A stretch of DNA of 64,000 nt from Bryobacteraceae bacterium (GCA_041394945.1 JAWKHH010000002.1:1062501-1126500); one strand, 5' to 3'; shown: positions 17,873 through 27,496, numbered from the stretch's first letter. The notes: generated from the sequence alone by a model not told the origin. Program-made: numbers and translations.

Positions 17873-20458
17873 ATGGACTGGAAATTCTTACGTCTTGCCG
17901 CGTTACCGGCCATGTGCAGCCTTGCGGCGGCGGCCGATCCGGTTTCCTTCTCCAAGGAAGTGAAGCCGATTCTTGAGGCCCAGTGCACGAAGTGCCACGG
18001 AGCGGCGATGCAAATGGCCAAGCTCGATCTGCGATCGCGCGAGGCGGCGCTCAAGGGCGGCGAGAAGGGGCCGGCGATCCTTCCCGGACAGCCCGAGGAG
18101 AGTTCGCTATACAGAAAGGTCGCCGGGATCGAGAAGCCGCTGATGCCGATGGGCGGCAGGCTGACCGCCAACGAGGTAGAAACGCTGAGGCGCTGGATCG
18201 CGGAGGGCGCGGCGTGGGACGAAGCGATCGGAGCCGCGGCTCCGGCGAAGCAGGATCTTTCCGCGATGGAGGACATGAAGTTGCCTCCGGGCGCCCGCGA
18301 ATTCTGGGCGTTCAAGCAACCGGTGAAGGCTTCGCTTCCGGAGAATGGCTACCGTCATCCGGTGGACGCTTTCCTGCGCCAGGCGCAGATGGACCGCGGA
18401 CTTAAGGCGGCGCCCGAAGCGGATCGCATCACGCTGCTGCGCCGGGCCTCTTTGGATCTGACCGGGCTGCCCCCGACGGAAGCCGAGACAAGGCAGTTTC
18501 TGGAAGACCGCGCCGAGGGTGCCTGGGAGCGCCTGATCGACCGGCTGTTGGCTTCACCCAACTACGGCGAGCGCTGGGGCCGGCACTGGCTGGACGTGGC
18601 GCGCTACGCCGATTCCAACGGTTACGAACATGACTTCGACAGGCCGAATGCGTGGCGCTATCGCGACTACGTGATCCGTGCGTTCAATAAGGACACGCCG
18701 TACAACCGGTTTCTCGAAGAGCAACTGGCGGGCGACGAACTCGAAGACGGCAGCTACGACACCCTCGTTGCAACCGGGTTTCTGCGCAACTACGCCAAGG
18801 TGGGGTTTCGCGAGAAGGACAATCCGCAGTTCCGCTTCGACTACCTGGACGACATGATCGCCACGGTGAGCCGCGGGATCATGGGCATCACGCTTCAGTG
18901 CGCGCGCTGCCACAACCACAAATTCGATCCGTTGGCGCAGAAAGACTACTACCGGCTGCAGGCGACGCTGTTCAGCTATGTGGAGTACGATCACCCGCTG
19001 GTGCCGGAGGCCGAGGCGCGGTCCTACTACGAGGCCGTGACGGCGATCGATGCGAAGGTGAAGCCGGTACGGGATGCGTTGAAGAAACTGACGCAGCCGT
19101 ATGAGGCAAAGGTGCTCGACAAGAAGTACCGCAAGTGGCCGGCGAACATCCAGGAGGCTATCTTCACCCCGGAAGACAAGCGGACGCCGGGCCAAGTGCT
19201 GCTGGCGAATCAGATTATCCGGACTACCAAGGTTTCCTCGGCTGAGATCGAAGCGGTGATGCCGGAGATCGACCGCCAGCGTAAGCGGGAACTCGAGGGG
19301 CTCATCCGCGACATCGAGCGCGAGAAACCGAAGCCGATCCCGGTGGCGATGGGGATCACCGATGGCGATTACCGCTTTACTCCGGACGGAGCCGGGGACG
19401 AGCCGGCGCCGGGCAAGGGGGTCCAGCAAGAGACGATCGAAGGCAGCTTCCTCGCCGATGGGTCCATGCCGTATGCGGCGCCGCCGTCGTACTTCCTGCA
19501 CTCGGGCGATATGTTCAACCGCGGCTCAAAGATGGAACCAGGGTTTGTGATGGTGCTGGACAACGGCAAGCTGCCGGCGGTGGCGAAGCCCGCCACCAAT
19601 AAGACGTCCGGAAGGCGGCTGGCGCTGGCGCGGTGGCTGGGATCGCCGGATCATCCCACCACGGCGCGCGTGATTGTGAACCGCGTCTGGCATCATCATT
19701 TCGGGCGCGGCATCGTCACTTCCCTCGACAACTTCGGCAAAGCCGGGGAGTCGCCCACGCATCCCGAACTGCTCGACTGGCTCGCTGTCGATTTCATGGA
19801 GCAAGGCTGGAGCATCAAGCGGTTGCACAAGCTGCTGATGACGTCGGAGGCCTACCGGATGTCGAGCCAATACGAAAGTCCGGACAACGATCGCACGGAC
19901 GCGGAGAATCTGTATTTCTGGCGCTACCGGGCGCAGCGGCTGGAAGCTGAGATCGTGCGCGACAACATCCTCGCCGTGAGCGGGAGTCTGAATCGAACGC
20001 AGTTTGGGCCGGCGGTGTTTCCAGAATTGCCGGAAGAGACGCTGCGCTCCATGGACAAGGGGATCTGGCGCAAGAAGAAGGACGGCCCGGAGGTGTGGCG
20101 GCGGAGCATATATGTATATCGCAAACGTGGCTTGCCGCTGCCGTTCTTCGAAGTTTTCGATTTGCCGGACCAGAACGTGAGTTGCGGCAGGCGGAACGTC
20201 TCCACCGTTCCGACGCAGGCGCTCACGCTGATGAACAACGAGTGGGTGCTGAACCAGGCGCGCCGGTTCGCGGACCGGATCGCCACCGAGGCTCCGGCCG
20301 GTCCGGAAGCACACGTGAAGAAGGCCTACGCGCTGGCGTTGAGCCGGCAGCCTACGGCCGAAGAGTTGAACGTCGGCCGGGAGTTTCTTAAAACGAACAC
20401 GCTTGCCGACTTCGCCCACGTGATGCTCAACCTCAACGAGTTCGTCTACCAAAGGTGA
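17873..20458 (+). CDS. PSCyt1/DUF1549/DUF1553 secreted protein (cytochrome c-like)
   Basis: This 861-residue protein has a signal peptide (LRLAALPAMCSLAAAA), then a planctomycete-type cytochrome c domain with the haem motif CTKCH near residue 37. Next come DUF1549 (PSCyt2), with YGERWGRHWLDVARYADSNG and a second CxxCH in CARCHNHKFDPLAQKDYY, and C-terminal DUF1553 (PSD1), with RVWHHHFGRGIV and NVPTQALTLMN-like sequence. ATG 17873 is set by the signal peptide. The long upstream extension of the frame is antisense to the M20 gene. The gene overlaps or abuts the DUF1501 gene, a pairing conserved in Planctomycetes and Acidobacteria and suspected to act in polysaccharide metabolism. Confidence 0.93.
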   Translation: MDWKFLRLAALPAMCSLAAAADPVSFSKEVKPILEAQCTKCHGAAMQMAKLDLRSREAALKGGEKGPAILPGQPEESSLYRKVAGIEKPLMPMGGRLTANEVETLRRWIAEGAAWDEAIGAAAPAKQDLSAMEDMKLPPGAREFWAFKQPVKASLPENGYRHPVDAFLRQAQMDRGLKAAPEADRITLLRRASLDLTGLPPTEAETRQFLEDRAEGAWERLIDRLLASPNYGERWGRHWLDVARYADSNGYEHDFDRPNAWRYRDYVIRAFNKDTPYNRFLEEQLAGDELEDGSYDTLVATGFLRNYAKVGFREKDNPQFRFDYLDDMIATVSRGIMGITLQCARCHNHKFDPLAQKDYYRLQATLFSYVEYDHPLVPEAEARSYYEAVTAIDAKVKPVRDALKKLTQPYEAKVLDKKYRKWPANIQEAIFTPEDKRTPGQVLLANQIIRTTKVSSAEIEAVMPEIDRQRKRELEGLIRDIEREKPKPIPVAMGITDGDYRFTPDGAGDEPAPGKGVQQETIEGSFLADGSMPYAAPPSYFLHSGDMFNRGSKMEPGFVMVLDNGKLPAVAKPATNKTSGRRLALARWLGSPDHPTTARVIVNRVWHHHFGRGIVTSLDNFGKAGESPTHPELLDWLAVDFMEQGWSIKRLHKLLMTSEAYRMSSQYESPDNDRTDAENLYFWRYRAQRLEAEIVRDNILAVSGSLNRTQFGPAVFPELPEETLRSMDKGIWRKKKDGPEVWRRSIYVYRKRGLPLPFFEVFDLPDQNVSCGRRNVSTVPTQALTLMNNEWVLNQARRFADRIATEAPAGPEAHVKKAYALALSRQPTAEELNVGREFLKTNTLADFAHVMLNLNEFVYQR

Positions 20459-20463
20459 TTGCC

Positions 20464-21918
20464 ATGGACAAGCGCTTCGTTTCGCGCCGCAATTTTCTGT
20501 TCGAGGCCGGCGGCGGCATCAGTGGGCTCGGGTTGACGTGGCTCCTTAGTCAGGACAACCTGCTTGCTGGGGAAGGCGCGCCGGGCTGTGTCGCCGGGGC
20601 GGTGACGGACTCGCCGTTTCTGCCGAAGAAGCCGCATTTCGCGCCGCGCGCCAAGCGCGTCATCTCGCTCTTCATGAGCGGCGGCGTCAGCCACATGGAC
20701 ACGTTCGATCCGAAGCCGGCGCTGAAGAAGTACGCCGGCACGCCGCTCACCGGGAAGGGCGCCATCGTCGTGCGCCAGGGGCATCCCGGACCGTTGATGC
20801 CGTCGCCGTTCGAATTCCGGAGATACGGCGAGGGCGGGCTCGAGATCAGCGATCTGTTTCCGAACGTCGCAAAGCATGCTGACCGGCTGGCGGTTGTGCG
20901 ATCCGTGAAGGGCCGGTCCAACGATCACGTGATGGCGCACTACGAATTCGCGTCCGGCACGGTGCGTATGGGCGCGCCCTGCGTGGGTTCCTGGGTGACG
21001 TACGGGCTGGGGTCCGAGAATCAGAATCTTCCGGCGTTCGTGGTGATCTACGATGCGCGGGGCGGTCCCTTCGGAGGGCCTGCGAACTGGACGGCCGGCT
21101 ACATGCCCGCGGCTCTGCAGGGCACGATCTTCCGTAGCAAGGGCGATCCCATCGTGGACTTGAATCCGCCCGAGGGCGTGAGCGGCGAACAGATGCGGTC
21201 GCGGCTGAATCTGCTCGAGAAACTGAACCGGATGGATCTTGCGAAGAACCCCGGCAATTCCGAACTCGCCGCGCGAATCAACTCGTACGAACTCGCCTAC
21301 CGGATGCAAGGATGCGCGCCCGAGGCTGTCGAGCTCGACAACGAGTCGGAAACAACGAAGAAGATCTACGGCCTGGACAATCCCGTGACGGCGCCGTTCG
21401 GGCGTCAATGCCTCATCGCCCGGCGGCTCGCCGAGCGCGGCGTTCGATTTATCCAGCTCTATCATGGCGGACTGGGGAACCAGAATACGGATACGTGGGA
21501 CGCGCACGGGAACGTCTACGAGAATCACACACAGCATGCGGCGGAGACGGACTATCCGATTGCCGGCCTGCTCACGGACCTGGCGGGGCGCGGGCTACTC
21601 GAAGACACGCTCGTGGTGTGGCAGAGTGAGTTCGGCCGGATGCCGATTTCACAGCGCGGCCTGGGGCGTGACCACAATCCCGGTACGATGAGCATCTGGC
21701 TCGCCGGCGCCGGGATCCGGGGCGGCCAGGCGATTGGCGCGAGCGATGAATTCGGGTACAAGGCGGAACAGCAGGTGGCCACAGTACACGATCTGCACGC
21801 GACGATTCTCCACCTGCTCGGCATGGATCACACGCGGCTCACGTATGCGTTCCAGGGCCGGAACATGCGCCTCACCGATGTCTATGGTGAATTGATTCCG
21901 CAGATCGCCAAAGCCTGA
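20464..21918 (+). CDS. DUF1501 protein with Tat signal (partner of DUF1553)
   Basis: This 484-residue protein carries a twin-arginine leader (SRRNFLFEAGGGISGLGL) and the DUF1501 pattern: ISLFMSGGVSHMDTFDPKP, RSVKGRSNDHVMAHYEF, and a C-terminal HDLHATILHLLGMDHTRLTY, as in sulfatase-like proteins. It is presumably exported and acts with the product of the preceding gene. The ATG at 20464 is used. An in-frame GTG at 20455 that overlaps the previous stop (GTGA) is an equally coupled alternative adding three residues. Confidence 0.92.
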   Translation: MDKRFVSRRNFLFEAGGGISGLGLTWLLSQDNLLAGEGAPGCVAGAVTDSPFLPKKPHFAPRAKRVISLFMSGGVSHMDTFDPKPALKKYAGTPLTGKGAIVVRQGHPGPLMPSPFEFRRYGEGGLEISDLFPNVAKHADRLAVVRSVKGRSNDHVMAHYEFASGTVRMGAPCVGSWVTYGLGSENQNLPAFVVIYDARGGPFGGPANWTAGYMPAALQGTIFRSKGDPIVDLNPPEGVSGEQMRSRLNLLEKLNRMDLAKNPGNSELAARINSYELAYRMQGCAPEAVELDNESETTKKIYGLDNPVTAPFGRQCLIARRLAERGVRFIQLYHGGLGNQNTDTWDAHGNVYENHTQHAAETDYPIAGLLTDLAGRGLLEDTLVVWQSEFGRMPISQRGLGRDHNPGTMSIWLAGAGIRGGQAIGASDEFGYKAEQQVATVHDLHATILHLLGMDHTRLTYAFQGRNMRLTDVYGELIPQIAKA

Positions 21919-21921
21919 CGA

Positions 21922-22653
21922 TCACCAGCCAAGCGCTGACATCCGCTGCTGCACAATGGCCGCGTAGCGTCCCGCGCGGGCCGGATTGCGGCGGCGGGGC
22001 GCGGGCAGAATCGCCGCGAGGCGCGATGCCTGATCCCGTGTGAGCCGCGCGGCGGACGTACGGTAGTGGTAACGCGCGGCCGCTTCAGCGCCGTAGACAC
22101 CCGGGCCCCACTCGACGACATTGAGATACAACTCGAGGATTCGATCCTTCGGCAGAATGGTCTCGAGCGCGGGGACGAGGGCGAACTCGGCGATCTTCCG
22201 GACCGGGTTTCGATGCGTCGTGAAGTAGAGGTTCTTCACGAGCTGTTGGCTGATAGTGGAAGCGCCGCGCATCCCGCCGCGCCGGCGCTCCTGGAACGCC
22301 TTTTCGAGTTCATCCCAATCGATGCCTTCGTGTTCGTAGAATCCGGTATCCTCGGCGGCGATGACCGCGTGGGGGAGGCGCCGGCCAAGCTGAGCGAGCG
22401 GGCGCCATTCAGTCTGTTTGCGATACGGCCCCGGAGCGAACCAGGACTCCACGCGCCGCTGGGCCTGCACCATCGTGGTTGGCGGGCGCAGCCATCGCAG
22501 GTACACCATCCCGGCGGCGAGCGCTCCGTAGGCTCCGCCGACCGCCCCGAGCAGCGCCAGCATCATCACCTGCCACCGGCGGAGTCCTGGCCGTGCGGTG
22601 CGGGTCGTGTCGGGGGAAACCACTCGCTCCGGCGAAGTTGTGCCGGTCTTCAT
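21922..22653 (-). CDS. mtgA: Monofunctional biosynthetic peptidoglycan transglycosylase
   Basis: This 243-residue GT51 enzyme has one N-terminal transmembrane helix (VMMLALLGAVGGAYGALAAG) and the GT51 motifs AAEDTGFYEHEGIDW (catalytic Glu), GASTISQQLVKNLY, KIAEFALVPALE and LELYLNVVEWGPGVYG. It polymerises lipid II into glycan strands on the periplasmic face. ATG 22653 gives the usual MtgA length of about 230-245. The open frame upstream of it, reaching 23316, lies antisense to the bactofilin gene. It is divergent from that gene with a 126-bp gap. Confidence 0.93.
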   Translation of the reverse strand: MKTGTTSPERVVSPDTTRTARPGLRRWQVMMLALLGAVGGAYGALAAGMVYLRWLRPPTTMVQAQRRVESWFAPGPYRKQTEWRPLAQLGRRLPHAVIAAEDTGFYEHEGIDWDELEKAFQERRRGGMRGASTISQQLVKNLYFTTHRNPVRKIAEFALVPALETILPKDRILELYLNVVEWGPGVYGAEAAARYHYRTSAARLTRDQASRLAAILPAPRRRNPARAGRYAAIVQQRMSALGW

Positions 22654-22779
22654 GATGAATGGGCCCAGTATAGCGCGCCGTGCAAAAACGACCCGTGCTG
22701 CACTACCATGGAAGATACCCTCGATGTCGCGCCCGCGCGCCGAGGTGCACGTCAACTCGCGGAAGGAGCAACGCAGACC

Positions 22780-23325
22780 ATGTGGAACCGGCGAAGAGAA
22801 GAAGAACCAGCCCCGAAGATTACGCCCCAGCCGCCCACCAACGCCGCTCTCGCACGCGAAGGGATCCCGTTGAACACGCTCCCGCCGCGGCCGGACCACG
22901 ATCAAGGCCGTTCGGCATCGATCGGGAAATCGTGCATCATCAAGGGTCAGCTCTTCAGCCGTGAGGATCTGTATATCGACGGCGAGATCGAAGGGTCTGT
23001 AGAAATGCAGGAGCACCGGCTCACGGTCGGCCCCAATGGCAAGGTCATGGCCGGCATCAAGGCTCGTGAGATCGTCGTGCTGGGAACCATTCACGGTAAC
23101 GTGGAGGCGGGCGAGAAGATCGAGATCCGAAAAGACGCCAAACTCGTCGGCGACATCAAGACCGTGCGCATCGTCATCGAGGACGGCGCGTACTTCAAAG
23201 GTTCCATCGACATCGTCAGGACTGAAACCGTCCGCGCGCAGGCCGCTCCCAAACAGGCGGCCATGGCTGCCGCCGCCAATCAGGCGCCAGCCCAGCCGGC
23301 CGCCGCCGCACCGCACAAAGCCTGA
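22780..23325 (+). CDS. Bactofilin family cytoskeletal protein
   Basis: This 181-residue protein has a charged, proline-rich N-terminal tail, then the bactofilin (DUF583) beta-helix from about residue 45 to 145 (SIGKSCIIKGQLFSREDLYIDG-type repeats such as EGSVEMQEHRLTVGP, GTIHGNVEAGEKIEI and GDIKTVRIVIEDGAYFKG). It ends in an Ala/Pro/Gln-rich tail. Bactofilins polymerise without nucleotide and help position cell-wall enzymes, which fits the adjacent mtgA. A purine-rich AAGGAG lies 10-15 bases before ATG 22780. An in-frame ATG at 22708 would add 24 residues. Confidence 0.9.
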   Translation: MWNRRREEEPAPKITPQPPTNAALAREGIPLNTLPPRPDHDQGRSASIGKSCIIKGQLFSREDLYIDGEIEGSVEMQEHRLTVGPNGKVMAGIKAREIVVLGTIHGNVEAGEKIEIRKDAKLVGDIKTVRIVIEDGAYFKGSIDIVRTETVRAQAAPKQAAMAAAANQAPAQPAAAAPHKA

Positions 23326-23344
23326 TCCGGGGCGCGGGCGGTGA

Positions 23345-23968
23345 GTGAACCCTCAGCGTCTAATCCATCAGGAGGCAGTACCCATCGGACCTTCGGTTTC
23401 CGAACAAATCCGGCCGGATCAATACCGGCATAGCCACGGGCTCGATCAATTTCTCGGATCGCTCAATCACGCTGACGCCAGTCCGTGCCAGGTTCTTGAC
23501 ATCGGTGAGTTCACGCAAGCCAATGTGGCGTTCATCATCGGCCAGGGCCACAGGCTTACGTTCGAGGATCTCCTGCGGTCTTTCGAACTTCCCGGCGTGC
23601 CCGCCGCCGAAAGGCTGAACCACGCGCTCGACTTCCCGCCCGCCTACTTCGACGCGATTCTGGTGTGGGACATTCTCGAGCACTTTCCGCCGCCTGTTGC
23701 CGAGTCCATCGTTCCGCGCCTTCACCGGATTCTGAGGCCGGGGGGACTCTTGTTCGCGTGTTTCCACGCGGAGGCGCGCGACAACACCGTGGACGCCTAC
23801 TCGTTTCGGATCGCCGACGGAAAAACTCTCCTACTTCAGCCGCGTGGTCGGCGAAAGCTGGCGCAGACGTTGAACAATCGTTCGATTGAGAAGCTCTTCT
23901 CGGGCTTTGACTCGGTGAAGTTTTTCCTTACACGCGATTCGATCCGCGAAGTGATCGTGCGGAAGTAG
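23345..23968 (+). CDS. Class I SAM-dependent methyltransferase-like protein
   Basis: This 207-residue protein has the Rossmann-type layout of class I methyltransferases: motif I is weak (CQVLDIGEFTQANVAFI, with the Gly-x-Gly reduced), then FDAILVWDILEHFPPP (post-motif II), and LHRILRPGGLLFACFHAE (the 'L-R-P-G-G' turn). The reduced glycine motif leaves catalytic activity open. GTG 23345 is the first start after the bactofilin stop, and other starts are possible. It follows the bactofilin gene by 19 bp on the same strand and converges with the GT2 gene. Confidence 0.75.
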   Translation: MNPQRLIHQEAVPIGPSVSEQIRPDQYRHSHGLDQFLGSLNHADASPCQVLDIGEFTQANVAFIIGQGHRLTFEDLLRSFELPGVPAAERLNHALDFPPAYFDAILVWDILEHFPPPVAESIVPRLHRILRPGGLLFACFHAEARDNTVDAYSFRIADGKTLLLQPRGRRKLAQTLNNRSIEKLFSGFDSVKFFLTRDSIREVIVRK

Positions 23969-23971
23969 CCG

Positions 23972-24700
23972 CTATTTGTACAGTCCCTTGATCTGGTTCC
24001 AACGGACTCGAAGCAGGTCCAGGAACATGTCCGCGCTGTCGCGAAACATGGAAACCTTCGTTCCTTCCATGTGGTTCCAGCGCACCGGCACTTCGATGGT
24101 TTTGAAGCCGAGCTTGCGGGCGAGGAACAGGGCCTCGACATCGAAGCCGAAGCGATCCAGCCGCAGGAGCGAGAAGACATCGCCGGCGGCTTTCTTCTTG
24201 AACAGTTTGAATCCGCACTGCGTGTCCCAGAAGGGCAGCCCGATCAGCACCCGCATCATCAGATTGAAGAAGCGGCCGGCCGTTTCCCGAAACATCGATT
24301 GATGCACGCCGATGAGTTTCCGGTTCAGAGCGCGGGAACCGATGGCGACATCGGCGCCTTCGCGCCGCGCCGCTTCATACAGCTTGTCCAGTTCCTCGAT
24401 CGGCGCTGAGAGATCGGCGTCGGTAAACAGCACCCACTGGCCGGTGGCCTCGAGCATGCCGTTCTTCACCGAGTATCCTTTGCCGCGGTTACCCGGATTG
24501 CGCAGCAGGCGCACTTCCGGATACTTCTTGCGCAGGCCTTCCACCAGCTCCGCGGTTCCGTCTTTCGATCCATCGTCGACGACGAGAATCTCGATCGGAC
24601 GGAACTCGGCCCCGGCGAGATAGCGATGCACCGCCGCCAGCGTCGTCGGCAGGCGGTTCTCTTCGTTGTAGGCCGGAATCACTACCGAAAGCGAGATCAA
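23972..24700 (-). CDS. Family 2 glycosyltransferase (dolichyl/polyprenyl-phosphate glucosyltransferase type)
   Basis: This 242-residue GT-A fold enzyme has SVVIPAYNEENRLP at the N-terminus, EILVVDDGSKDGT, GKGYSVKNGMLEATG, the DxD-like metal site in LFTDADLSAP, and DTQCGFKLF toward the C-terminus. That pattern is typical of ALG5-like transferases that charge polyprenyl phosphate with a sugar. No C-terminal membrane helices are present. TTG 24700 is preferred because it opens directly on the first beta strand. The frame upstream reaches 24781 and would run into the divergent lysS gene. Only 51 bp separate the two starts. Confidence 0.88.
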   Translation of the reverse strand: MISLSVVIPAYNEENRLPTTLAAVHRYLAGAEFRPIEILVVDDGSKDGTAELVEGLRKKYPEVRLLRNPGNRGKGYSVKNGMLEATGQWVLFTDADLSAPIEELDKLYEAARREGADVAIGSRALNRKLIGVHQSMFRETAGRFFNLMMRVLIGLPFWDTQCGFKLFKKKAAGDVFSLLRLDRFGFDVEALFLARKLGFKTIEVPVRWNHMEGTKVSMFRDSADMFLDLLRVRWNQIKGLYK

Positions 24701-24751
24701 CGGTCCATTATAATTGAGTCTTATCCTCGAAACGCGCAAGGGAGATCTTGT

Positions 24752-26257
24752 TTGTCTCTGGAAGACGACCTGCTTCGTCAACGTGCAGCCCGCACCTCCG
24801 AAATCGAATCTCTTGGCTATCGGCCCTATGGGCAGAGATTCGACGCTTCACACACTGTCGCCGAGGCCCTAGCCGCCGGTGGTTCGCTGGACGGGCCGGC
24901 GCTCGAAGCCCAACGGACCGGGGTTTCACTGGCTGGCCGCCTGGTTACCATCCGCCGCATGGGCAAGGCCGGGTTCGCGCACATCCAACAGAACGGCGAG
25001 CGGATCCAGGTCTACGTCCGTAGGGACGCAGTTCCCGAAACGGACTGGAAGCTGTGGGAACTGCTCGACCTTGGCGATATCGTCGGCGCCGACGGCTACC
25101 TGTTCCGGACCCGAACCGGCGAGCTGAGCGTCCATGTGGAGCGCCTGCGCTTCCTGGCCAAGACCCTGCTCACCATGCCCGAGAAGTTCCACGGTATCGA
25201 GGACGTGGAGATCCGCTATCGCCAGCGATACCTCGATCTGATCGCCTCGCCGGAGTCGCGCAATGTCTTCATCAGGCGCGCGAGGATCGTCTCCTCTCTG
25301 CGGCGGCAGCTCGAAGCCAAGGGTTTCATTGAGGTGGAAACGCCGATGATGCAGCCCATCTACGGTGGCGCGGCGGCGCGGCCTTTCGTCACGCATCACA
25401 ACACGCTCGATATCGACCTCTACCTGCGCGTCGCGCCGGAGTTGTACTTGAAGCGCTTGGTCGCCGGGGGGCTGGAGCGCGTCTATGAGATCAACCGGAA
25501 CTTCCGTAACGAAGGCATCTCCACGCGCCACAACCCGGAATTCACCATGCTCGAGTTCTACCAGGCATACGCGGACTACGAGGTGCTGATCGACTTTTCG
25601 TGCGAGTTGCTGGCAGAGACGGCTCGCGAAGCCACCGGGTCGACGGTGGTGGAGTACGACGGCCGGGCGATCGATTTCGCGAAGGTCCGGCGATTCACGA
25701 TGCGTGAGGCGGTGGTGGAGTTCTGGCCGGACGCCGACAAGCCGTCGCTCGACAATGTGGCGGATCCGGGTTGGCTCGGCCGCCATTCGCGCAAGGCGAC
25801 AGCGGGAGAGCAGTTGGTGGACATCTTCGAGCGCGTGGCCGAAGAGCACCTGTTCGACCCGACGATCATCTACAAATATCCGGTGGAGGTCTCACCGCTT
25901 TCGAAGAACAGCCTGGACGATCCGGCGTTCACTGACCGATTCGAGATCTACGCGGCCGGAATGGAGATCGGGAACGCGTTCACGGAACTGAACGACCCGC
26001 GCGAGCAGCTACGGCGCTTCGACATGCAGCGCGCGATGCTCGAGCGCGGCGACGACGAAGCGCACCGCATGGACGAAGACTACATCCGCGCGCTCTGCTA
26101 CGGCCTGCCGCCCACGGGCGGTGAAGGGATCGGGATCGACCGGCTGACGATGATCCTGACTGGGCAGAAGTCGATTCGTGATGTGATTCTGTTCCCGCTG
26201 CTGCGTCCCGAAGGGCCAATCGGAATCGCGGATCTGCTGCGGAGTCTCGATTCATAA
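24752..26257 (+). CDS. lysS: Lysine--tRNA ligase, class II
   Basis: This 501-residue enzyme has an N-terminal OB-fold anticodon-binding domain (VSLAGRLVTIRRMGKAGFAHI) and the class II catalytic core with motif 2 (YEINRNFRNEGISTRHNPEFT) split around residues 245-270 and motif 3 (GGEGIGIDRLTMIL) near the C-terminus. It charges tRNA-Lys in the cytoplasm. There is no ATG at the front of the conserved region. TTG 24752 is chosen because AGGGAG sits at 24739-24744, seven bases upstream. The following gene starts 3 bp after the stop. Confidence 0.95.
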   Translation: MSLEDDLLRQRAARTSEIESLGYRPYGQRFDASHTVAEALAAGGSLDGPALEAQRTGVSLAGRLVTIRRMGKAGFAHIQQNGERIQVYVRRDAVPETDWKLWELLDLGDIVGADGYLFRTRTGELSVHVERLRFLAKTLLTMPEKFHGIEDVEIRYRQRYLDLIASPESRNVFIRRARIVSSLRRQLEAKGFIEVETPMMQPIYGGAAARPFVTHHNTLDIDLYLRVAPELYLKRLVAGGLERVYEINRNFRNEGISTRHNPEFTMLEFYQAYADYEVLIDFSCELLAETAREATGSTVVEYDGRAIDFAKVRRFTMREAVVEFWPDADKPSLDNVADPGWLGRHSRKATAGEQLVDIFERVAEEHLFDPTIIYKYPVEVSPLSKNSLDDPAFTDRFEIYAAGMEIGNAFTELNDPREQLRRFDMQRAMLERGDDEAHRMDEDYIRALCYGLPPTGGEGIGIDRLTMILTGQKSIRDVILFPLLRPEGPIGIADLLRSLDS

Positions 26258-26260
26258 GAC

Positions 26261-27496
26261 GTGCCGCGGCCCTTCCCACTCTACGTCGCACTGCGCTATC
26301 TCACCGCCCGCCGCAAACAAACGGTGATTTCGATCGTCACGGTGATCTCGGTGGCGGGCGTCGCCGCCGGAGTGATGGCCCTGGTGCTGGCCATGGCGAT
26401 CACCAACGGGTATCGCACGGCGCTGCAAGAGAAGCTCATCGGGGCCACCGCGCATTTCTGGGTGATGGAAAAGGAGGTCTCCTCCGGCATTCCGAACTGG
26501 CGTGCGATCGCGGACAAGCTCAAGGCTCTTCCGCACGTGCTCGAGGTGGCGCCGACGCTCTATGACGGCGTGATGTTCAACGGGCCTACGCAGGCCACGG
26601 CCGGAGTGTTGAAGGGCATTCTGCCGCCGAAGGAGGCGCCGGTTCCGGAGGTCCTCCGTCACCTCAAGGCCGGCCGGTTCGAAGACTGGTCCATGGCGCG
26701 CGGCTACCAGCCGATCATCCTCGGCGTGAGCCTTGCCGAGCAGCTTGGCGTCAAGGTGGATGACCGGGTGGGCGTCATCAGCCGATACGGCGACATGACC
26801 GCGTTCGGCCCCAAGTACACGAGATACGAATTTCGGGTAGTCGGGATTTTCGAGACTGGACTTTTCGACCTCGACAGTACCTGGGCGTTCACCTCGATGC
26901 GAGCGGTGCAAGGCATTCTCGGACTGCAGGATGTCGCCAACGCCGTGGAGGTGAACCTCGACGACCCGGATCGTGCGGACATCGTGGCCGCCGAAGCGGA
27001 AAAGCTCGTCGGCCCGAAACTCGGTGCATCGAGTTGGAAGGAGCACAACCGCCGGCTGCTGAGCGCGCTGCAAGGAGAACGCATGGTGGCGATGATCACA
27101 ATTGGCCTGATCCTTCTCATGGCCGTGCTCAACATCCTTACTTCGCTCACCATGGCTGTCATGGAGAAATACCGGGACATCGCGGTACTGATGTCGATGG
27201 GCACGCGGCGATCGACCGTATCGCGGATTTTCGTCCTCCAAGGGCTTCTGATCGGCATCGCCGGCACTGCGATCGGTTTGGTCGCCGGGCACGCGCTCTG
27301 CTTTGTTCTGGAGCGCTTTCAGGTGCTTCGCCTGGACCAGGCTGTCTACTCGCTGAACTACGTTCCCGTACTGCCGCGGCCGCAGGACGCCATTTGGATT
27401 TCCATCGCGGCGCTCGTGGTCAGCCTGCTTGCCACTATCTATCCCGCGCGCGCCGCGTCGCGAATCGCGCCCGCTGAGGCGCTACGCTACCAATAA
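26261..27496 (+). CDS. LolC/LolE-type ABC transporter permease
   Basis: This 411-residue inner-membrane protein has a first helix after the LolC/E signature (YVALRYLTARRKQTVISIVTVIS split across residues 8-30), a periplasmic MacB/LolE-like domain (residues 50-265), and three C-terminal FtsX helices (MVAMITIGLILLMAVLN, ILQGLLIGIAGTAIGL and ISIAALVVSLLATIYPAR). LolCE with LolD extracts lipoproteins from the inner membrane. No LolD ATPase lies next to it, so the ATPase must be encoded elsewhere. The GTG start is 3 bp after lysS. Confidence 0.9.
   Translation: MPRPFPLYVALRYLTARRKQTVISIVTVISVAGVAAGVMALVLAMAITNGYRTALQEKLIGATAHFWVMEKEVSSGIPNWRAIADKLKALPHVLEVAPTLYDGVMFNGPTQATAGVLKGILPPKEAPVPEVLRHLKAGRFEDWSMARGYQPIILGVSLAEQLGVKVDDRVGVISRYGDMTAFGPKYTRYEFRVVGIFETGLFDLDSTWAFTSMRAVQGILGLQDVANAVEVNLDDPDRADIVAAEAEKLVGPKLGASSWKEHNRRLLSALQGERMVAMITIGLILLMAVLNILTSLTMAVMEKYRDIAVLMSMGTRRSTVSRIFVLQGLLIGIAGTAIGLVAGHALCFVLERFQVLRLDQAVYSLNYVPVLPRPQDAIWISIAALVVSLLATIYPARAASRIAPAEALRYQ

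Noticed and set aside
22654..23316. Upstream extension of the mtgA frame
   Set aside because: It is antisense to the bactofilin gene, and MtgA has its usual length from 22653.
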